Both the position numbers and the translations under genes were made by a program. Below are positions 33,896-42,650 of a stretch of DNA of 55,483 bases, one piece after another. The stretch lies in the NCBI GenBank assembly GCA_050117475.1, contig JASFMR010000010.1, positions 1-55,483 on the forward strand, read 5' to 3'. The notes under the pieces were generated by a model that saw nothing but the letters and a program-made list of their open reading frames with translations, did no database searches and was not told the origin of the DNA. Each line of letters opens with the position of its first letter. The stretch's first letter is position 1. Origin of the DNA: Fodinibius sp050117475. Its GTDB lineage: Bacteria > Bacteroidota > Rhodothermia > Balneolales > Balneolaceae.

Positions 33896-34990
33896 TTAAA
33901 TTTCCAGCTGTTGCTGGCCTTTGTTTAAATTCATTAGTTTTTCGGTTAGCCTACGGTTGGCTTTTGGGAACGGGTAATCGTCAAGCTTATCAATAGAAAT
34001 CCAGCGAACTTCCTGGCTACTCTTAGGCTCCGGTGTTCCTTTCTGAAGATCGCACAAGTACGCATGCATGGTAATCTTGAAATGAGAATAGGCGTGATCT
34101 AGTTTCATAAATGGTTTACAAATGGAAACTTCGACACCGAGCTCCTCTTTCAGCTCACGTTTGACAGTATCTGCCAGTTCTTCATTTCCTTCCTGCTTTC
34201 CCCCTGGAAATTCCCAAAGACCGCCCAGCATGGCATCTTCGGGACGCAATGCTATAAGTACTTCATCATTGCCGTTCTTGATAATGCCTACCCCTATTTG
34301 GTGATGGGGACGTTTTTTAGAAGGGGATTTATAAGGAATTTCCTCAGTTTTGGCTGTTTTATAGGCAATGCAGTTATCCCTTAAAGGGCATTTTTCACAT
34401 GCGGGATTAGCAGGGGCACAAATAGTCGCTCCCAGTTCCATTACTGCTTGATTGAAATCACCCGGCCGATTTCCGGGTATGAGGGCGTCAGCATATTCTT
34501 GGATAGCTTTCTTTGTTTTAGCACTGCGTACATCATCTTCAATTCCATAATAACGACTGAGTACGCGAATCACATTACCATCAACCACCGCGTATTTCTT
34601 TCGGTAAGCAATGCTAAGGACAGCCGAAGCGGTGTATGGGCCAACTCCTTTTAGTTTATTGATTTCTTTCCAGGTATCAGGCACTTTGCCGTCGAATTCA
34701 TCAACAACCAATTTTGCTGCAGAATGGAGATGGCGTGCCCGGCTGTAATAGCCAAGCCCCTCCCAAACTTTCAACACTGCTTGTTGGTCGGCTTCCGCTA
34801 AATCGTAAACGGTTGGGAAATTGGAGGTAAAACGATTGTAGTAGGGAGTAGCTTGGTCCACACGAGTTTGTTGGAGCATAATTTCAGAGATCCATATCTT
34901 GTACGGATCCCCACAATCACGCCAAGGCAAATCACGCTTATTTTTATCGTACCAAGCTAATAAGTCGGTTTGGAAGTCGTTCTTACTCAA
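33896..34990 (-). CDS. mutY: A/G-specific adenine glycosylase
   Basis: MutY removes adenine mispaired with 8-oxoguanine. The 364 residues contain the catalytic-domain start LPWRDCGDPYKIWISEIMLQQT with the catalytic Glu, the helix-hairpin-helix LKGVGPYTASAVLSIAY, the catalytic Asp in AVVDGNVIRVLSR, the iron-sulfur cluster motif C-x6-C-x2-C-x5-C (CAPANPACEKCPLRDNC) and a C-terminal NUDIX-like domain (ALRPEDAMLGGLWEFPGGK) that recognises 8-oxoG. It appears to be the first gene of a two-gene operon with the DUF2400 protein. Confidence 0.95.
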   Translation of the reverse strand: MSKNDFQTDLLAWYDKNKRDLPWRDCGDPYKIWISEIMLQQTRVDQATPYYNRFTSNFPTVYDLAEADQQAVLKVWEGLGYYSRARHLHSAAKLVVDEFDGKVPDTWKEINKLKGVGPYTASAVLSIAYRKKYAVVDGNVIRVLSRYYGIEDDVRSAKTKKAIQEYADALIPGNRPGDFNQAVMELGATICAPANPACEKCPLRDNCIAYKTAKTEEIPYKSPSKKRPHHQIGVGIIKNGNDEVLIALRPEDAMLGGLWEFPGGKQEGNEELADTVKRELKEELGVEVSICKPFMKLDHAYSHFKITMHAYLCDLQKGTPEPKSSQEVRWISIDKLDDYPFPKANRRLTEKLMNLNKGQQQLEI

Positions 34991-35032
34991 AAAGGGTGAA
35001 TTAAATTCGGATTGGAATACTCGTAAGGATAT

Positions 35033-36601
35033 TTATTGATTAGACGCGTTGTCCCGTTGTGAGATTTCAACAACATTAATATTAATGTCGACAGATTTTG
35101 CAGCTCCGTACTGATCGGTCGCAATTACACGGAACTTATTCTCACCGGCTTGACGTGCGGTAGGTGTCCAGGTGAACAAGCCGGTTTTCTCATCTATCGA
35201 AGCTCCATCCGGCAGGTTAACACCCAAAAACCGAACTAAATGACTATTCATTCCATCAGGGTCAACGGCGCTTATCGGTAATGTAAATTTTTCACCTACG
35301 GCAATACTGATTGGACGTATCGGTGCAAAACGAGGCGGCGAATTGAATGAGCGAACTTCTATTTTGAAGCTTGTACTGTCTGTTTGCCCGCTGCTGGAGG
35401 TCGCAATAATTTTGACTTGATGACTGCCAATATCGTCGGAAGTGGGCTGCCAATAGAAGCTTTCCCCACGAACCTCAGCACTTTTGATATTGTCGGATTG
35501 ATAACTGAATTGTACTGCATTGGCCGGTACATCCTCTTTTAATTTAATGGGAAGAAGAATAGGTTTGGTATAAGGGGTCGTCTGATCCGATATCTTCTGG
35601 AGTGTAAGCGGTCCGTTAAATGTACGCCCGGCATTCATGCCCCGGGATTCCATTGCACTTGGCTGATCTGATGCTCTAATTTTACTGATCTTGTTATATT
35701 CACAAAGCCATAGATCCTTTTTTGTAATCGTAAAATAGTTGCCTGCGCTTCTATCCTTTTTCCACAGTTCCGGGCTTCGGTTTTTATAGGAGGTCCACAG
35801 TCGATTGGAACGGCCTTTGATGATCAGCCAATCCTTCCATGGCTCTATTTTAGTTACCGGTTCATTGATGCTTCCTAACTCAGATAAATTTCCGGAAGAA
35901 TCAATTTCGTATATATTACCACTATCATCTGATCCGAATAGTGAATGATGTATTAGGTAGATAGCCGAGAGGTTTTTAGAAAGATTCAGCTTCCTGGTCA
36001 AGTTTAGCTTGCTGTCCTTATAATTGAAACGGAAAAGATTACCGCCTTTTGAAAGCGCAAAAAGCTGATCTGCAGAGGCTTCAAGGTCTACTATGTTTTC
36101 ACTGCTCAATTTGGAGTGTGCGATAAGATCTATTGTTGAATCAACCGATGCCGGTGTTTTCAGGGATAGTTCTCCAAGCCCCTTATTACCCAGTGCTATG
36201 TAAAGATTATCATCAATGCGCTTAGCATCTTTGGGATTTGAAGGCAGAACAGTAGAAGAGTAAACACCGAGGACTGAGGTAGGTTCAAGTACCGTAAGTC
36301 GCCTGCTGTTTCCAAATAAATAAGCGAATCGAATATCAGCAGTAACTTTGTATCCCCGCTGTTCCATTCCTGTTGAAGAATAAAGCCATTGCAGAGTATC
36401 GGGCTGAGTGCGGAACACCACCATGCCCTCGGTATCTGATAATATATACATGTGTGCAGGAGAACTGTCCATTGCCAGGACAGATGGTATTTCCATTACA
36501 AAAGAATAATCCTTTTCGAGCTTGGGCTGTGCGCTGGCCCTTAAGGAGACAGTTATGGTACCAAGAATAGCGATTATTAATACCGTCGAAATTTTTTTCA
36601 T
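35033..36601 (-). CDS. Periplasmic beta-propeller-like protein with Ig-like C-terminus
   Basis: A signal peptide (MKKISTVLIIAILGT, cleaved after ASA) precedes about 300 residues of repeated beta-strand segments resembling a propeller (YILSDTEGMVVFRT, YIALGNKGLGELSL, LFALSKGGNLFRFNY, LFGSDDSGNIYEID). Two Ig/cadherin-like domains follow; the last has the typical LPDGASIDEKTGLFTWTPT motif of the putative-Ig (He_PIG) family. The total is 522 residues from ATG 36601; a TTG four codons upstream is less likely. It starts 2 bases after the stop of the epimerase gene, so co-transcription is likely. Function unknown. Confidence 0.7.
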   Translation of the reverse strand: MKKISTVLIIAILGTITVSLRASAQPKLEKDYSFVMEIPSVLAMDSSPAHMYILSDTEGMVVFRTQPDTLQWLYSSTGMEQRGYKVTADIRFAYLFGNSRRLTVLEPTSVLGVYSSTVLPSNPKDAKRIDDNLYIALGNKGLGELSLKTPASVDSTIDLIAHSKLSSENIVDLEASADQLFALSKGGNLFRFNYKDSKLNLTRKLNLSKNLSAIYLIHHSLFGSDDSGNIYEIDSSGNLSELGSINEPVTKIEPWKDWLIIKGRSNRLWTSYKNRSPELWKKDRSAGNYFTITKKDLWLCEYNKISKIRASDQPSAMESRGMNAGRTFNGPLTLQKISDQTTPYTKPILLPIKLKEDVPANAVQFSYQSDNIKSAEVRGESFYWQPTSDDIGSHQVKIIATSSSGQTDSTSFKIEVRSFNSPPRFAPIRPISIAVGEKFTLPISAVDPDGMNSHLVRFLGVNLPDGASIDEKTGLFTWTPTARQAGENKFRVIATDQYGAAKSVDININVVEISQRDNASNQ

Positions 36602-36603
36602 AA

Positions 36604-37578
36604 CTATAGCCAATGATGTCTTTTATACCAGTGGATTGTTCGAGAAATTCCTTCATCTAACGAATATTCGGGCATATACCCAAGTTCCTGCTGTGCTTTT
36701 TTACTGGTACAGGTCCATTCTAAAATTAATTCTTTTGCTTTTTCTCTGTTCAAAACGGGATAAATCCCAAAAAATGATCCGGCTTTCTCAAATGTACCGG
36801 CGATTTTTTCAACGTACTTTGGTTTCACGTATATGGGGATAGCTTTTTTACCCAATACTTTAGTTGCTGTTCCCCTGATCTGGTTCCATGTGTAAACTTC
36901 TGTTCCGGTAATAAAGTAAGTATTGACACCCGGTGTACTCTGATTGGCGGCCTTAAGGATGCCCTGCACGACATCAGCCACATAAATCATTGAAATTTTT
37001 GGGCGTTCTCCATCTCCGATAATGGGACATATATGTTTGTTGATCATTTTAAAGAAGGAATAAATTTGATCTTCCCTGGGCCCGTAGACCGCAGGGGGAC
37101 GCAGCACGGTAATGGAGGTAGAATCGTTGGCTAATTCATTGATCTTTTGTTCCATCCGTTTTTTTGATTTTCCGTACATGCTAATTGGATTCATCGGATT
37201 CTCTTCATCAACGGGACCGTTGTGACTGGGGCCTACCGCCGCAAGAGACGACAGAACTACAATTTTTGCAACTCCCTCTTTTTGAGCGATGCGCAGTAAA
37301 TTCTCGGTGGAATCTACATTCGCATGTTCAAATTCCTCGTATGTGGGGGCCTTAACCCGGCCGGCAAGATGGAAGATAACATCAACGTCCTTAACTGCTT
37401 GTTTCAACACTGAAAGGTCATCGAGATTTCCTCGGATGCGCGTAAAAGGCTTCCCTTTTAGCCACTTTTCATTGTTACGAATTAGGCAGCGAATTTCCGA
37501 ATAGGCATCCGTGTTGATGAGCGTATCTACCAGATGACTTCCAATAAAACCTGTTCCGCCGGTTACGAAGGCTTTCAT
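36604..37578 (-). CDS. NAD-dependent epimerase/dehydratase (extended SDR)
   Basis: The 324-residue enzyme has the nucleotide-binding motif VTGGTGFIGSHL, the NAG-like FHLAGRV, the catalytic Ser in VVLSSLAAVG and Tyr-x3-Lys in SMYGKSKKRM, then PPAVYGPRE and a substrate domain. Such SDR enzymes act on nucleotide sugars, 3-keto lipids or steroids. It is divergent from the glycosyltransferase genes and close to the serine palmitoyltransferase-like gene, so a ceramide-reductase type role (reduction of a 3-oxo long-chain base) is possible by analogy with bacterial sphingolipid clusters; sugar epimerisation is the alternative. ATG 37578 is preferred over the preceding TTG. Confidence 0.8.
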   Translation of the reverse strand: MKAFVTGGTGFIGSHLVDTLINTDAYSEIRCLIRNNEKWLKGKPFTRIRGNLDDLSVLKQAVKDVDVIFHLAGRVKAPTYEEFEHANVDSTENLLRIAQKEGVAKIVVLSSLAAVGPSHNGPVDEENPMNPISMYGKSKKRMEQKINELANDSTSITVLRPPAVYGPREDQIYSFFKMINKHICPIIGDGERPKISMIYVADVVQGILKAANQSTPGVNTYFITGTEVYTWNQIRGTATKVLGKKAIPIYVKPKYVEKIAGTFEKAGSFFGIYPVLNREKAKELILEWTCTSKKAQQELGYMPEYSLDEGISRTIHWYKRHHWL

Positions 37579-37587
37579 CAAATTTTG

Positions 37588-37595
37588 TATATTTG
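37588..37595 (+). promoter_or_regulatory. Possible -7 box for the glycosyltransferase operon
   Basis: TATATTTG matches the Bacteroidota -7 consensus, 82 bases before ATG 37678, and lies just upstream of the divergent epimerase start. No -33 TTTG is found at the right distance. Confidence 0.35.
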
Positions 37596-37677
37596 GGGGC
37601 TCAGTTAAAAAGCATTTATATGATAACTGATTTTCAAACGTTTAAGATACAAATCTCAAGGATGTATTGGAAAATTT

Positions 37678-38832
37678 ATGAGTGAACTTAGAGTCGCAAT
37701 CTTTACTGGGAACTATAATCATATTCAGGACGGTGTGTCTTTGACCTTAAATCGCCTGGTGGCTTTTCTGGAAGATAATGAGATTCCCGTTATTATTTTT
37801 GGCCCGACTGTTGATAACCCTGCCATTGATCATGAAGGCGAATTTGTCCCAGTCCCTTCCATACCTATGCCTGGACGTCCCGAATATCGGGTAACTGTTG
37901 GTTTCCCTGAAACGGCACAAAAAAGACTTCGCGAATTTAATCCCAGCCTTGTTCACCTTGCCACTCCTGATGTTTTGGGATTTCGTGCAATGCGGTGGGC
38001 TCAGGCTAACAACATCCAAATTGTCGCATCTTATCATACACACTTTACCAGCTACCTAAAGTATTATAACCTGGATATGTTGAAGATGCTTGGATGGAAA
38101 TACCTGGCCTGGTTTTACAGCCAATGTAAGCACATATATGTTCCTTCCCCTTCAATGGCGGATGAACTTAATGACGAAGGTATTAACGAGGGAATTCGGA
38201 TTTGGGCACGTGGTGTAAATACGGAACAGTTTAATCCTGAATATAGGGATATGGAATGGCGTCGGTCCCTGGGATTCAAAGATTCAGACAAGATCGTTAC
38301 TTTTGTTTCACGCTTGGTTTGGGAAAAGAATTTGCAAACGTTTGTAGATTCAACAAAAAAACTAAAAAAATCGTACCCTAGTATTAGAGTGATGGTCGTT
38401 GGAGACGGGCCTGCCAAGAAAGAACTGGAGCATATGTTGCCGAATGCGCACTTTACTGGCTTTGTAACAGGTAACGAACTTAGTCGGGCTTATGCCAGCA
38501 GCGACGTTTTTCTTTTTCCCTCCGAAACCGAAACGTTTGGGAACGTAACATTAGAGGCAATGGCAAGTGGGTTGCCTTGCGTTGTTGCGGATGCTACCGG
38601 CAGTCGGTCACTCGTAGAGTCCGGAGTAAATGGTTATCTCGCACCGCCTAGAGATACCATGGCTTTTGCGGAGTGTGTGGCAAAAATTACCGAAGATGAA
38701 ACGATAGCCGGAAAGATGAGTAAGGCAGCACGTCAGAAAGCACTAGCTTATTCATGGGAGAACGTGAATAGTAAACTTCTTAAAAATTATGAAGAAGCCT
38801 TGGAAGAACCCCGTCCGGCTCTTAAATTCTAG
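37678..38832 (+). CDS. GT4-family glycosyltransferase (MgtA/SqdX-like)
   Basis: The 384-residue GT-B enzyme has N-terminal motifs GNYNHIQDGVSLTLNRL, and SYHTHFTSYLKYYN, a pattern that I associate with MgtA/SqdX/PimB-like lipid glycosyltransferases. The C-terminal half has FVSRLVWEKNL and the nucleotide-sugar motif SETETFGNVTLEAMASGLP (EX7E). It acts on the cytoplasmic face of the membrane. Donor and acceptor cannot be read from sequence, but a hexosyl transfer to a diacylglycerol or ceramide-like lipid fits the neighbours. A second GT4 gene follows after 19 bases. Confidence 0.86.
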   Translation: MSELRVAIFTGNYNHIQDGVSLTLNRLVAFLEDNEIPVIIFGPTVDNPAIDHEGEFVPVPSIPMPGRPEYRVTVGFPETAQKRLREFNPSLVHLATPDVLGFRAMRWAQANNIQIVASYHTHFTSYLKYYNLDMLKMLGWKYLAWFYSQCKHIYVPSPSMADELNDEGINEGIRIWARGVNTEQFNPEYRDMEWRRSLGFKDSDKIVTFVSRLVWEKNLQTFVDSTKKLKKSYPSIRVMVVGDGPAKKELEHMLPNAHFTGFVTGNELSRAYASSDVFLFPSETETFGNVTLEAMASGLPCVVADATGSRSLVESGVNGYLAPPRDTMAFAECVAKITEDETIAGKMSKAARQKALAYSWENVNSKLLKNYEEALEEPRPALKF

Positions 38833-38851
38833 ATAATTTAGAGACAATTAC

Positions 38852-39994
38852 GTGAAAATATTATACGTATCACATACCCACCCGCCCGAAGGGCAGATCC
38901 TTGACAATGTAGGGGGAATGCAAAGGGTTAGCCAGCAATTAATACAGGAGTTAAAGCAGAGAGCCAGCGTTGAAGTTTTTAATGAGACAGTCAATGTTTC
39001 AGGACAAGGCAGAATAGCGTTTGAGGCAACTCGTTTTTTAATTAAAGAATTGTTCAGGCTGCCCCATATAGCCAAAGAGTGTGGAGCTGACATTATTTTG
39101 TTTTCTTCAATGGTGACTGCAAGCCTGGCCTACTTTATTAGGGATAAGGTATCAATACCAATGGTAACGATTAACCATGGCCGAGATGTAACCTTGCCGT
39201 TGGGAATCTATCAGTGGTTTGTACCTAAAGTCTTTTCAAGTCTTGACGGTGTGATCTCAGTTTCACAGGCGACACGCGAAGAGTGTATTAAACGAGGTAT
39301 GGAACCTGAAAAAGGGGTTGCTTTACCAAATGGTTTTGATTTTAAAAAGCTGAACAACTTTCCCAAAAAACAAGAATCACGAAAAATTCTACAAAAAAAA
39401 TTTTCTATTCCCCTTGAACAAAACTTTATGCTGTTGACCGTGGGAAGAAAGGTTAAACGAAAAGGACATGAATGGTTTATTCGGGAGGTTATGCCGAAAT
39501 TGGATGAGCAAGTTGTTTATGTGACCGTAGGAGATGGCCCCGAGTTTGAAAGTGTGGAACGAGCTGTGGAGTGTTCTCTGTATAAGGACCGCATCTTCTT
39601 GCTGGGACGTCAGCCCGATGAAGTCTTAAGACAGGCTTATGCTGCAGCCGATGTATTTGTAATGCCGAATATCCCGGTAGACGGAGATATGGAAGGGTTC
39701 GGCATTGTACTACTGGAAGCCAATATGGCCCGAACCCCTGCAGTAGCTGCGGACCTGGAAGGCATCAAGGATGTTATCGCACAGGGCGAAAACGGTTTTC
39801 GCGTTCCAACCCTGGATGCCAATCAGTTTGCCGATAAAGTTCATGAAATGCTTTACCATAAATTGGAACATTTATCCAGGCAAACTCGTAATTACGTTCA
39901 AGAACAATTCAGCTGGAGAAATGTCGCCCAGCAGTATTTGGATTACCTTGAAACAGTAATTAGCCGCCGAGCATCAGAAATGATATTAACTTAA
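38852..39994 (+). CDS. GT4-family glycosyltransferase
   Basis: A 380-residue GT-B enzyme starting with GTG at 38852 (ILYVSHTHPPEGQILDNVGG). It contains VTINHGRDVTLPLGIYQWF in the first domain, VSQATREECIKRGM, VGRKVKRKGHEWFI and the EX7E motif EGFGIVLLEANMARTPA. There is no signal or membrane segment. It probably adds the second sugar to the glycolipid begun by the preceding enzyme, though independent polysaccharide work is possible. The serine palmitoyltransferase-like gene, with its own promoter, follows. Confidence 0.85.
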   Translation: MKILYVSHTHPPEGQILDNVGGMQRVSQQLIQELKQRASVEVFNETVNVSGQGRIAFEATRFLIKELFRLPHIAKECGADIILFSSMVTASLAYFIRDKVSIPMVTINHGRDVTLPLGIYQWFVPKVFSSLDGVISVSQATREECIKRGMEPEKGVALPNGFDFKKLNNFPKKQESRKILQKKFSIPLEQNFMLLTVGRKVKRKGHEWFIREVMPKLDEQVVYVTVGDGPEFESVERAVECSLYKDRIFLLGRQPDEVLRQAYAAADVFVMPNIPVDGDMEGFGIVLLEANMARTPAVAADLEGIKDVIAQGENGFRVPTLDANQFADKVHEMLYHKLEHLSRQTRNYVQEQFSWRNVAQQYLDYLETVISRRASEMILT

Positions 39995-40001
39995 TTCATT
40001 A

Positions 40002-40033
40002 TTTGATTGATGCTTAATATGGAAGTATATTTG
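40002..40033 (+). promoter_or_regulatory. Bacteroidota-type promoter of the SPT-like gene
   Basis: TTTG at 40002-40005 and TATATTTG at 40026-40033, separated by 20 bases, are a perfect match to the Bacteroidota -33/-7 consensus. ATG 40073 is 39 bases downstream. Confidence 0.7.
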
Positions 40034-40072
40034 CAACGATAAGCACTTTTCAAAAGCCGAAAAAAAGAACGA

Positions 40073-41317
40073 ATGGCCGATTCAAAATCTGACCTAAAGA
40101 CAAACGATATTTTTGCCAAGGCTTATGATTTTACTAAAGCCGAAGAAATTAAAGCCCAAGGCCTTTATCCCTATTTCAAGCCTCTGCAGGCCACTGATGG
40201 TACGACAGTAAAGATTGATGGCCGAGAAGTTATTATGGCCGGCTCTAATAATTACCTTGGCCTGACCAATGATCCACGTGTAATTGAGGCAGCTCGCGAT
40301 GTGATAAAAGTCTATGGCACCGGCTGCACGGGATCCCGTTATTTAAATGGAACGTTAGATCTGCATATCGAGCTGGAAGAGAAACTCGCAGAATTTATGC
40401 GTAAAGATGCCTGTGTATTGTTTAGCACCGGATATCAAACAAATGAAGGTTCTATCCAAACGATTGCTGGACGACAGGATATCATATTTTCTGATAAAGA
40501 CAACCATGCTTGTATCGTTACCGGAACGCTTGTGTCCAATGCCAAGACAATGCGATACCAGCATAACGATATTGGCCAATTGGAAAAGCTTCTTGAGCGG
40601 GCTGATGAAGGGGCCGGAAAATTGATTGTCAGTGACGGGGTTTTTTCCATGTCTGGAACCATTGCTAAAGTTCCGGAATTAGTGGAGCTAAAGGAGAAAT
40701 ATGGAGCTCGCCTTTACCTTGACGATGCCCACGCCATTGGCGTTGTGGGTGAGGGAGGAAGAGGTTCAGCCTCTACTTTTGGAATGATGGACAGTGTAGA
40801 TCTCATCAGCGGCACATTTTCAAAGTCCTTTGCCTCTCTCGGCGGTTTCTTGGTGGGAGACAGGGAAGTAATTGAGTATGTACGCCATAATTCGCCCGCT
40901 CATATTTTTAGCGCTTCTATGCCTCCGGCCAATGTAGCTACGGTATTGAAAGCGCTTGAAATCCTTCAGGAAGAGCCATGGAGGCTCGGTCGTTTGGAAG
41001 AGATTTCAGATTATATGCGAACCAATCTTCGCGAAATGGGTTTTAATGTATGGACAAGTCAAACTCCGATTATTCCCGTTGTTATTGGCGAAATGATTGA
41101 CTGTTTCCAATTTTGGAAGGGACTGTTTGAGGCCGGTGTTTATGTTAACGCGGTTGTTCCCCCAGGTGTACCCCGCGGACAGTCACTCGTTAGAACCAGC
41201 TATATGGCAACGCATACTGATGAACATCTCGATCGTATCTTAGAAGCTTTCCGTAAAGTTGGTATTGAACAGGGCATCATAGATCAAAATGGCCATTCTT
41301 TATTAGAAACCGAATAA
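40073..41317 (+). CDS. Serine palmitoyltransferase-like alpha-oxoamine synthase
   Basis: This PLP enzyme (414 residues) condenses an amino acid with an acyl-CoA. It shows the alpha-oxoamine synthase motifs: MAGSNNYLGLT, GTGCTGSRYLNGT, STGYQTNEG, LYLDDAHAIGVVGEGGRG and the PLP lysine in GTFSKSFASLGGF. The N-terminus AQGLYPYFKPLQATDGTTVKI and the GTFSKSFAS motif resemble bacterial serine palmitoyltransferase more than BioF or KBL. An alternative is a cysteate acyltransferase of sulfonolipid synthesis, as Salinibacter relatives make sulfonolipids. It has a strong own promoter, and the GNAT-like gene lies 4 bases downstream. Confidence 0.85.
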   Translation: MADSKSDLKTNDIFAKAYDFTKAEEIKAQGLYPYFKPLQATDGTTVKIDGREVIMAGSNNYLGLTNDPRVIEAARDVIKVYGTGCTGSRYLNGTLDLHIELEEKLAEFMRKDACVLFSTGYQTNEGSIQTIAGRQDIIFSDKDNHACIVTGTLVSNAKTMRYQHNDIGQLEKLLERADEGAGKLIVSDGVFSMSGTIAKVPELVELKEKYGARLYLDDAHAIGVVGEGGRGSASTFGMMDSVDLISGTFSKSFASLGGFLVGDREVIEYVRHNSPAHIFSASMPPANVATVLKALEILQEEPWRLGRLEEISDYMRTNLREMGFNVWTSQTPIIPVVIGEMIDCFQFWKGLFEAGVYVNAVVPPGVPRGQSLVRTSYMATHTDEHLDRILEAFRKVGIEQGIIDQNGHSLLETE

Positions 41318-41321
41318 ATAA

Positions 41322-42458
41322 GTGGATACAACGACTCAACGAACAAACGGCATTACCCTTGTAACGACTAAAAAAGAACGTAAGAAGTTTATTAACTTTC
41401 CTTACGATCATTATGCTGATGAGGAGCATTGGATTGCTCCGCTGAAGATGGAGCAAAAAAAGCTTGTTGACGAGGGTAATAACCCTTTCTACGAAAATGG
41501 TGAAATTGCCCTTTTCCTGGCGGAACAAGATGGAGAAATTTGTGGTCGAATAGCCGCTATCCAAGATCGCCGTTACAATGAACATCATAATAACAAGACC
41601 GGTTTTTTCGGTTTTTTTGATTGTATTAATGATCAATCTGTAGCCAACTTATTGATTAAAGTTGCCGAAGACTGGTTGAGAGAGCGAGGGCATACTGATG
41701 TTTTGGGGCCTTCGAATCCAAGCATGATGGATGAGGTAGGGATATTGGTAGACGGTTTTGAATATGATCCTAGCATTATGATGCCCTATCATAAACCGTA
41801 TTATGATCAACTTTTAAAAAGCGCAGGTCTTAAAAAACAGATGGACCTGTATGCATTCCGCGTCACCCAGGGAACGGTTGACCTGGACCGGATGTATCGT
41901 GCCGAAGAAATTGTACGGCGACGCATGCCAAAACTCAGGATTCGTGAGGTTGATCTCAAGCGTATTGACGAAGAAGTGGAAATTGTGCGTCACATTTTTA
42001 ATAAAGCATGGTCAAATAATTGGGGCTTTATCCCGCTTACCAAGAAAGAACTGGAGGATCTGGCTGCGGACTTAAAAATGATCCTGGATCCTAAGATTGC
42101 CCATATTGCAGAAGTAAATGGCGATCCTGTAGCCTTTTCAATCGCGCTTCCGGATTTAAACCAGGCTTTGAAATATCTGGATGGCACTTTATTCCCAACC
42201 GGTATATTTAAGCTGTTATGGCATCAGCGTAACATCAATCGGATTCGTACTGCATTAATGGGGGTTCTGCCTGAATACCAAGGGCGAGGTATTGATGCCT
42301 TGCTTCATAAAGAAGCTATAACCAATGGTATCGAGGCAGGATATAAATCTTCGGAACTTGGTTGGGTACTGGAGTCTAATAAGAGTATGATTCGTGTTGC
42401 CGAACGAATTGGCGCACATATCGAGAAAACATATCGTATGTACGGAAAAGATCTTTGA
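41322..42458 (+). CDS. GNAT-like N-acyltransferase, ceramide-synthase candidate
   Basis: A 378-residue protein from GTG 41322 with two-part GNAT character: an N-terminal half (ERKKFINFPYDHYADEEHWIAP, GEIALFLAEQDGEICGRIAAI) and a C-terminal GNAT-like fold with the acyl-CoA loop LPEYQGRGIDALLHKEAI and LGWVLESNKSMIRVAERIGA. It has no membrane segment. Its place 4 bases after the SPT-like gene suggests it acylates the long-chain base. A GNAT-type ceramide synthase in Caulobacter sphingolipid synthesis gives the analogy. Homology to that enzyme was not tested here, so function is an inference. Confidence 0.75.
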   Translation: MDTTTQRTNGITLVTTKKERKKFINFPYDHYADEEHWIAPLKMEQKKLVDEGNNPFYENGEIALFLAEQDGEICGRIAAIQDRRYNEHHNNKTGFFGFFDCINDQSVANLLIKVAEDWLRERGHTDVLGPSNPSMMDEVGILVDGFEYDPSIMMPYHKPYYDQLLKSAGLKKQMDLYAFRVTQGTVDLDRMYRAEEIVRRRMPKLRIREVDLKRIDEEVEIVRHIFNKAWSNNWGFIPLTKKELEDLAADLKMILDPKIAHIAEVNGDPVAFSIALPDLNQALKYLDGTLFPTGIFKLLWHQRNINRIRTALMGVLPEYQGRGIDALLHKEAITNGIEAGYKSSELGWVLESNKSMIRVAERIGAHIEKTYRMYGKDL

Positions 42459-42477
42459 GAAGATCGGTTACGCTGTT

Positions 42478-42500
42478 TCCGTGGTTTTAATATTCACGGA
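42478..42500 (+). terminator. Weak hairpin after the SPT/GNAT operon
   Basis: TCCGTG (42478-42483) and CACGGA (42495-42500) pair around an 11-base loop, 20 bases past the stop, followed by CCTTTCTCG. The T run is poor. It may end the operon. Confidence 0.35.
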
Positions 42501-42572
42501 CCTTTCTCGTATTTAGGGGTTTGGAATAGTTTTAAGTTGGTTTTCAAACTCCGAAATCTCCCAAAAATTTCC

Positions 42573-42580
42573 TACCTTTG
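42573..42580 (+). promoter_or_regulatory. -7 box upstream of fumC
   Basis: TACCTTTG matches TAnnTTTG. It lies 70 bases before the fumC ATG; a -33 box is not obvious. Confidence 0.35.
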
Positions 42581-42650
42581 AATGCCTGTTCAGACTGCGA
42601 TGTCTTGATGGACAGGTTAAAATTTTTGAACAAAATTATGCCAAATTATT

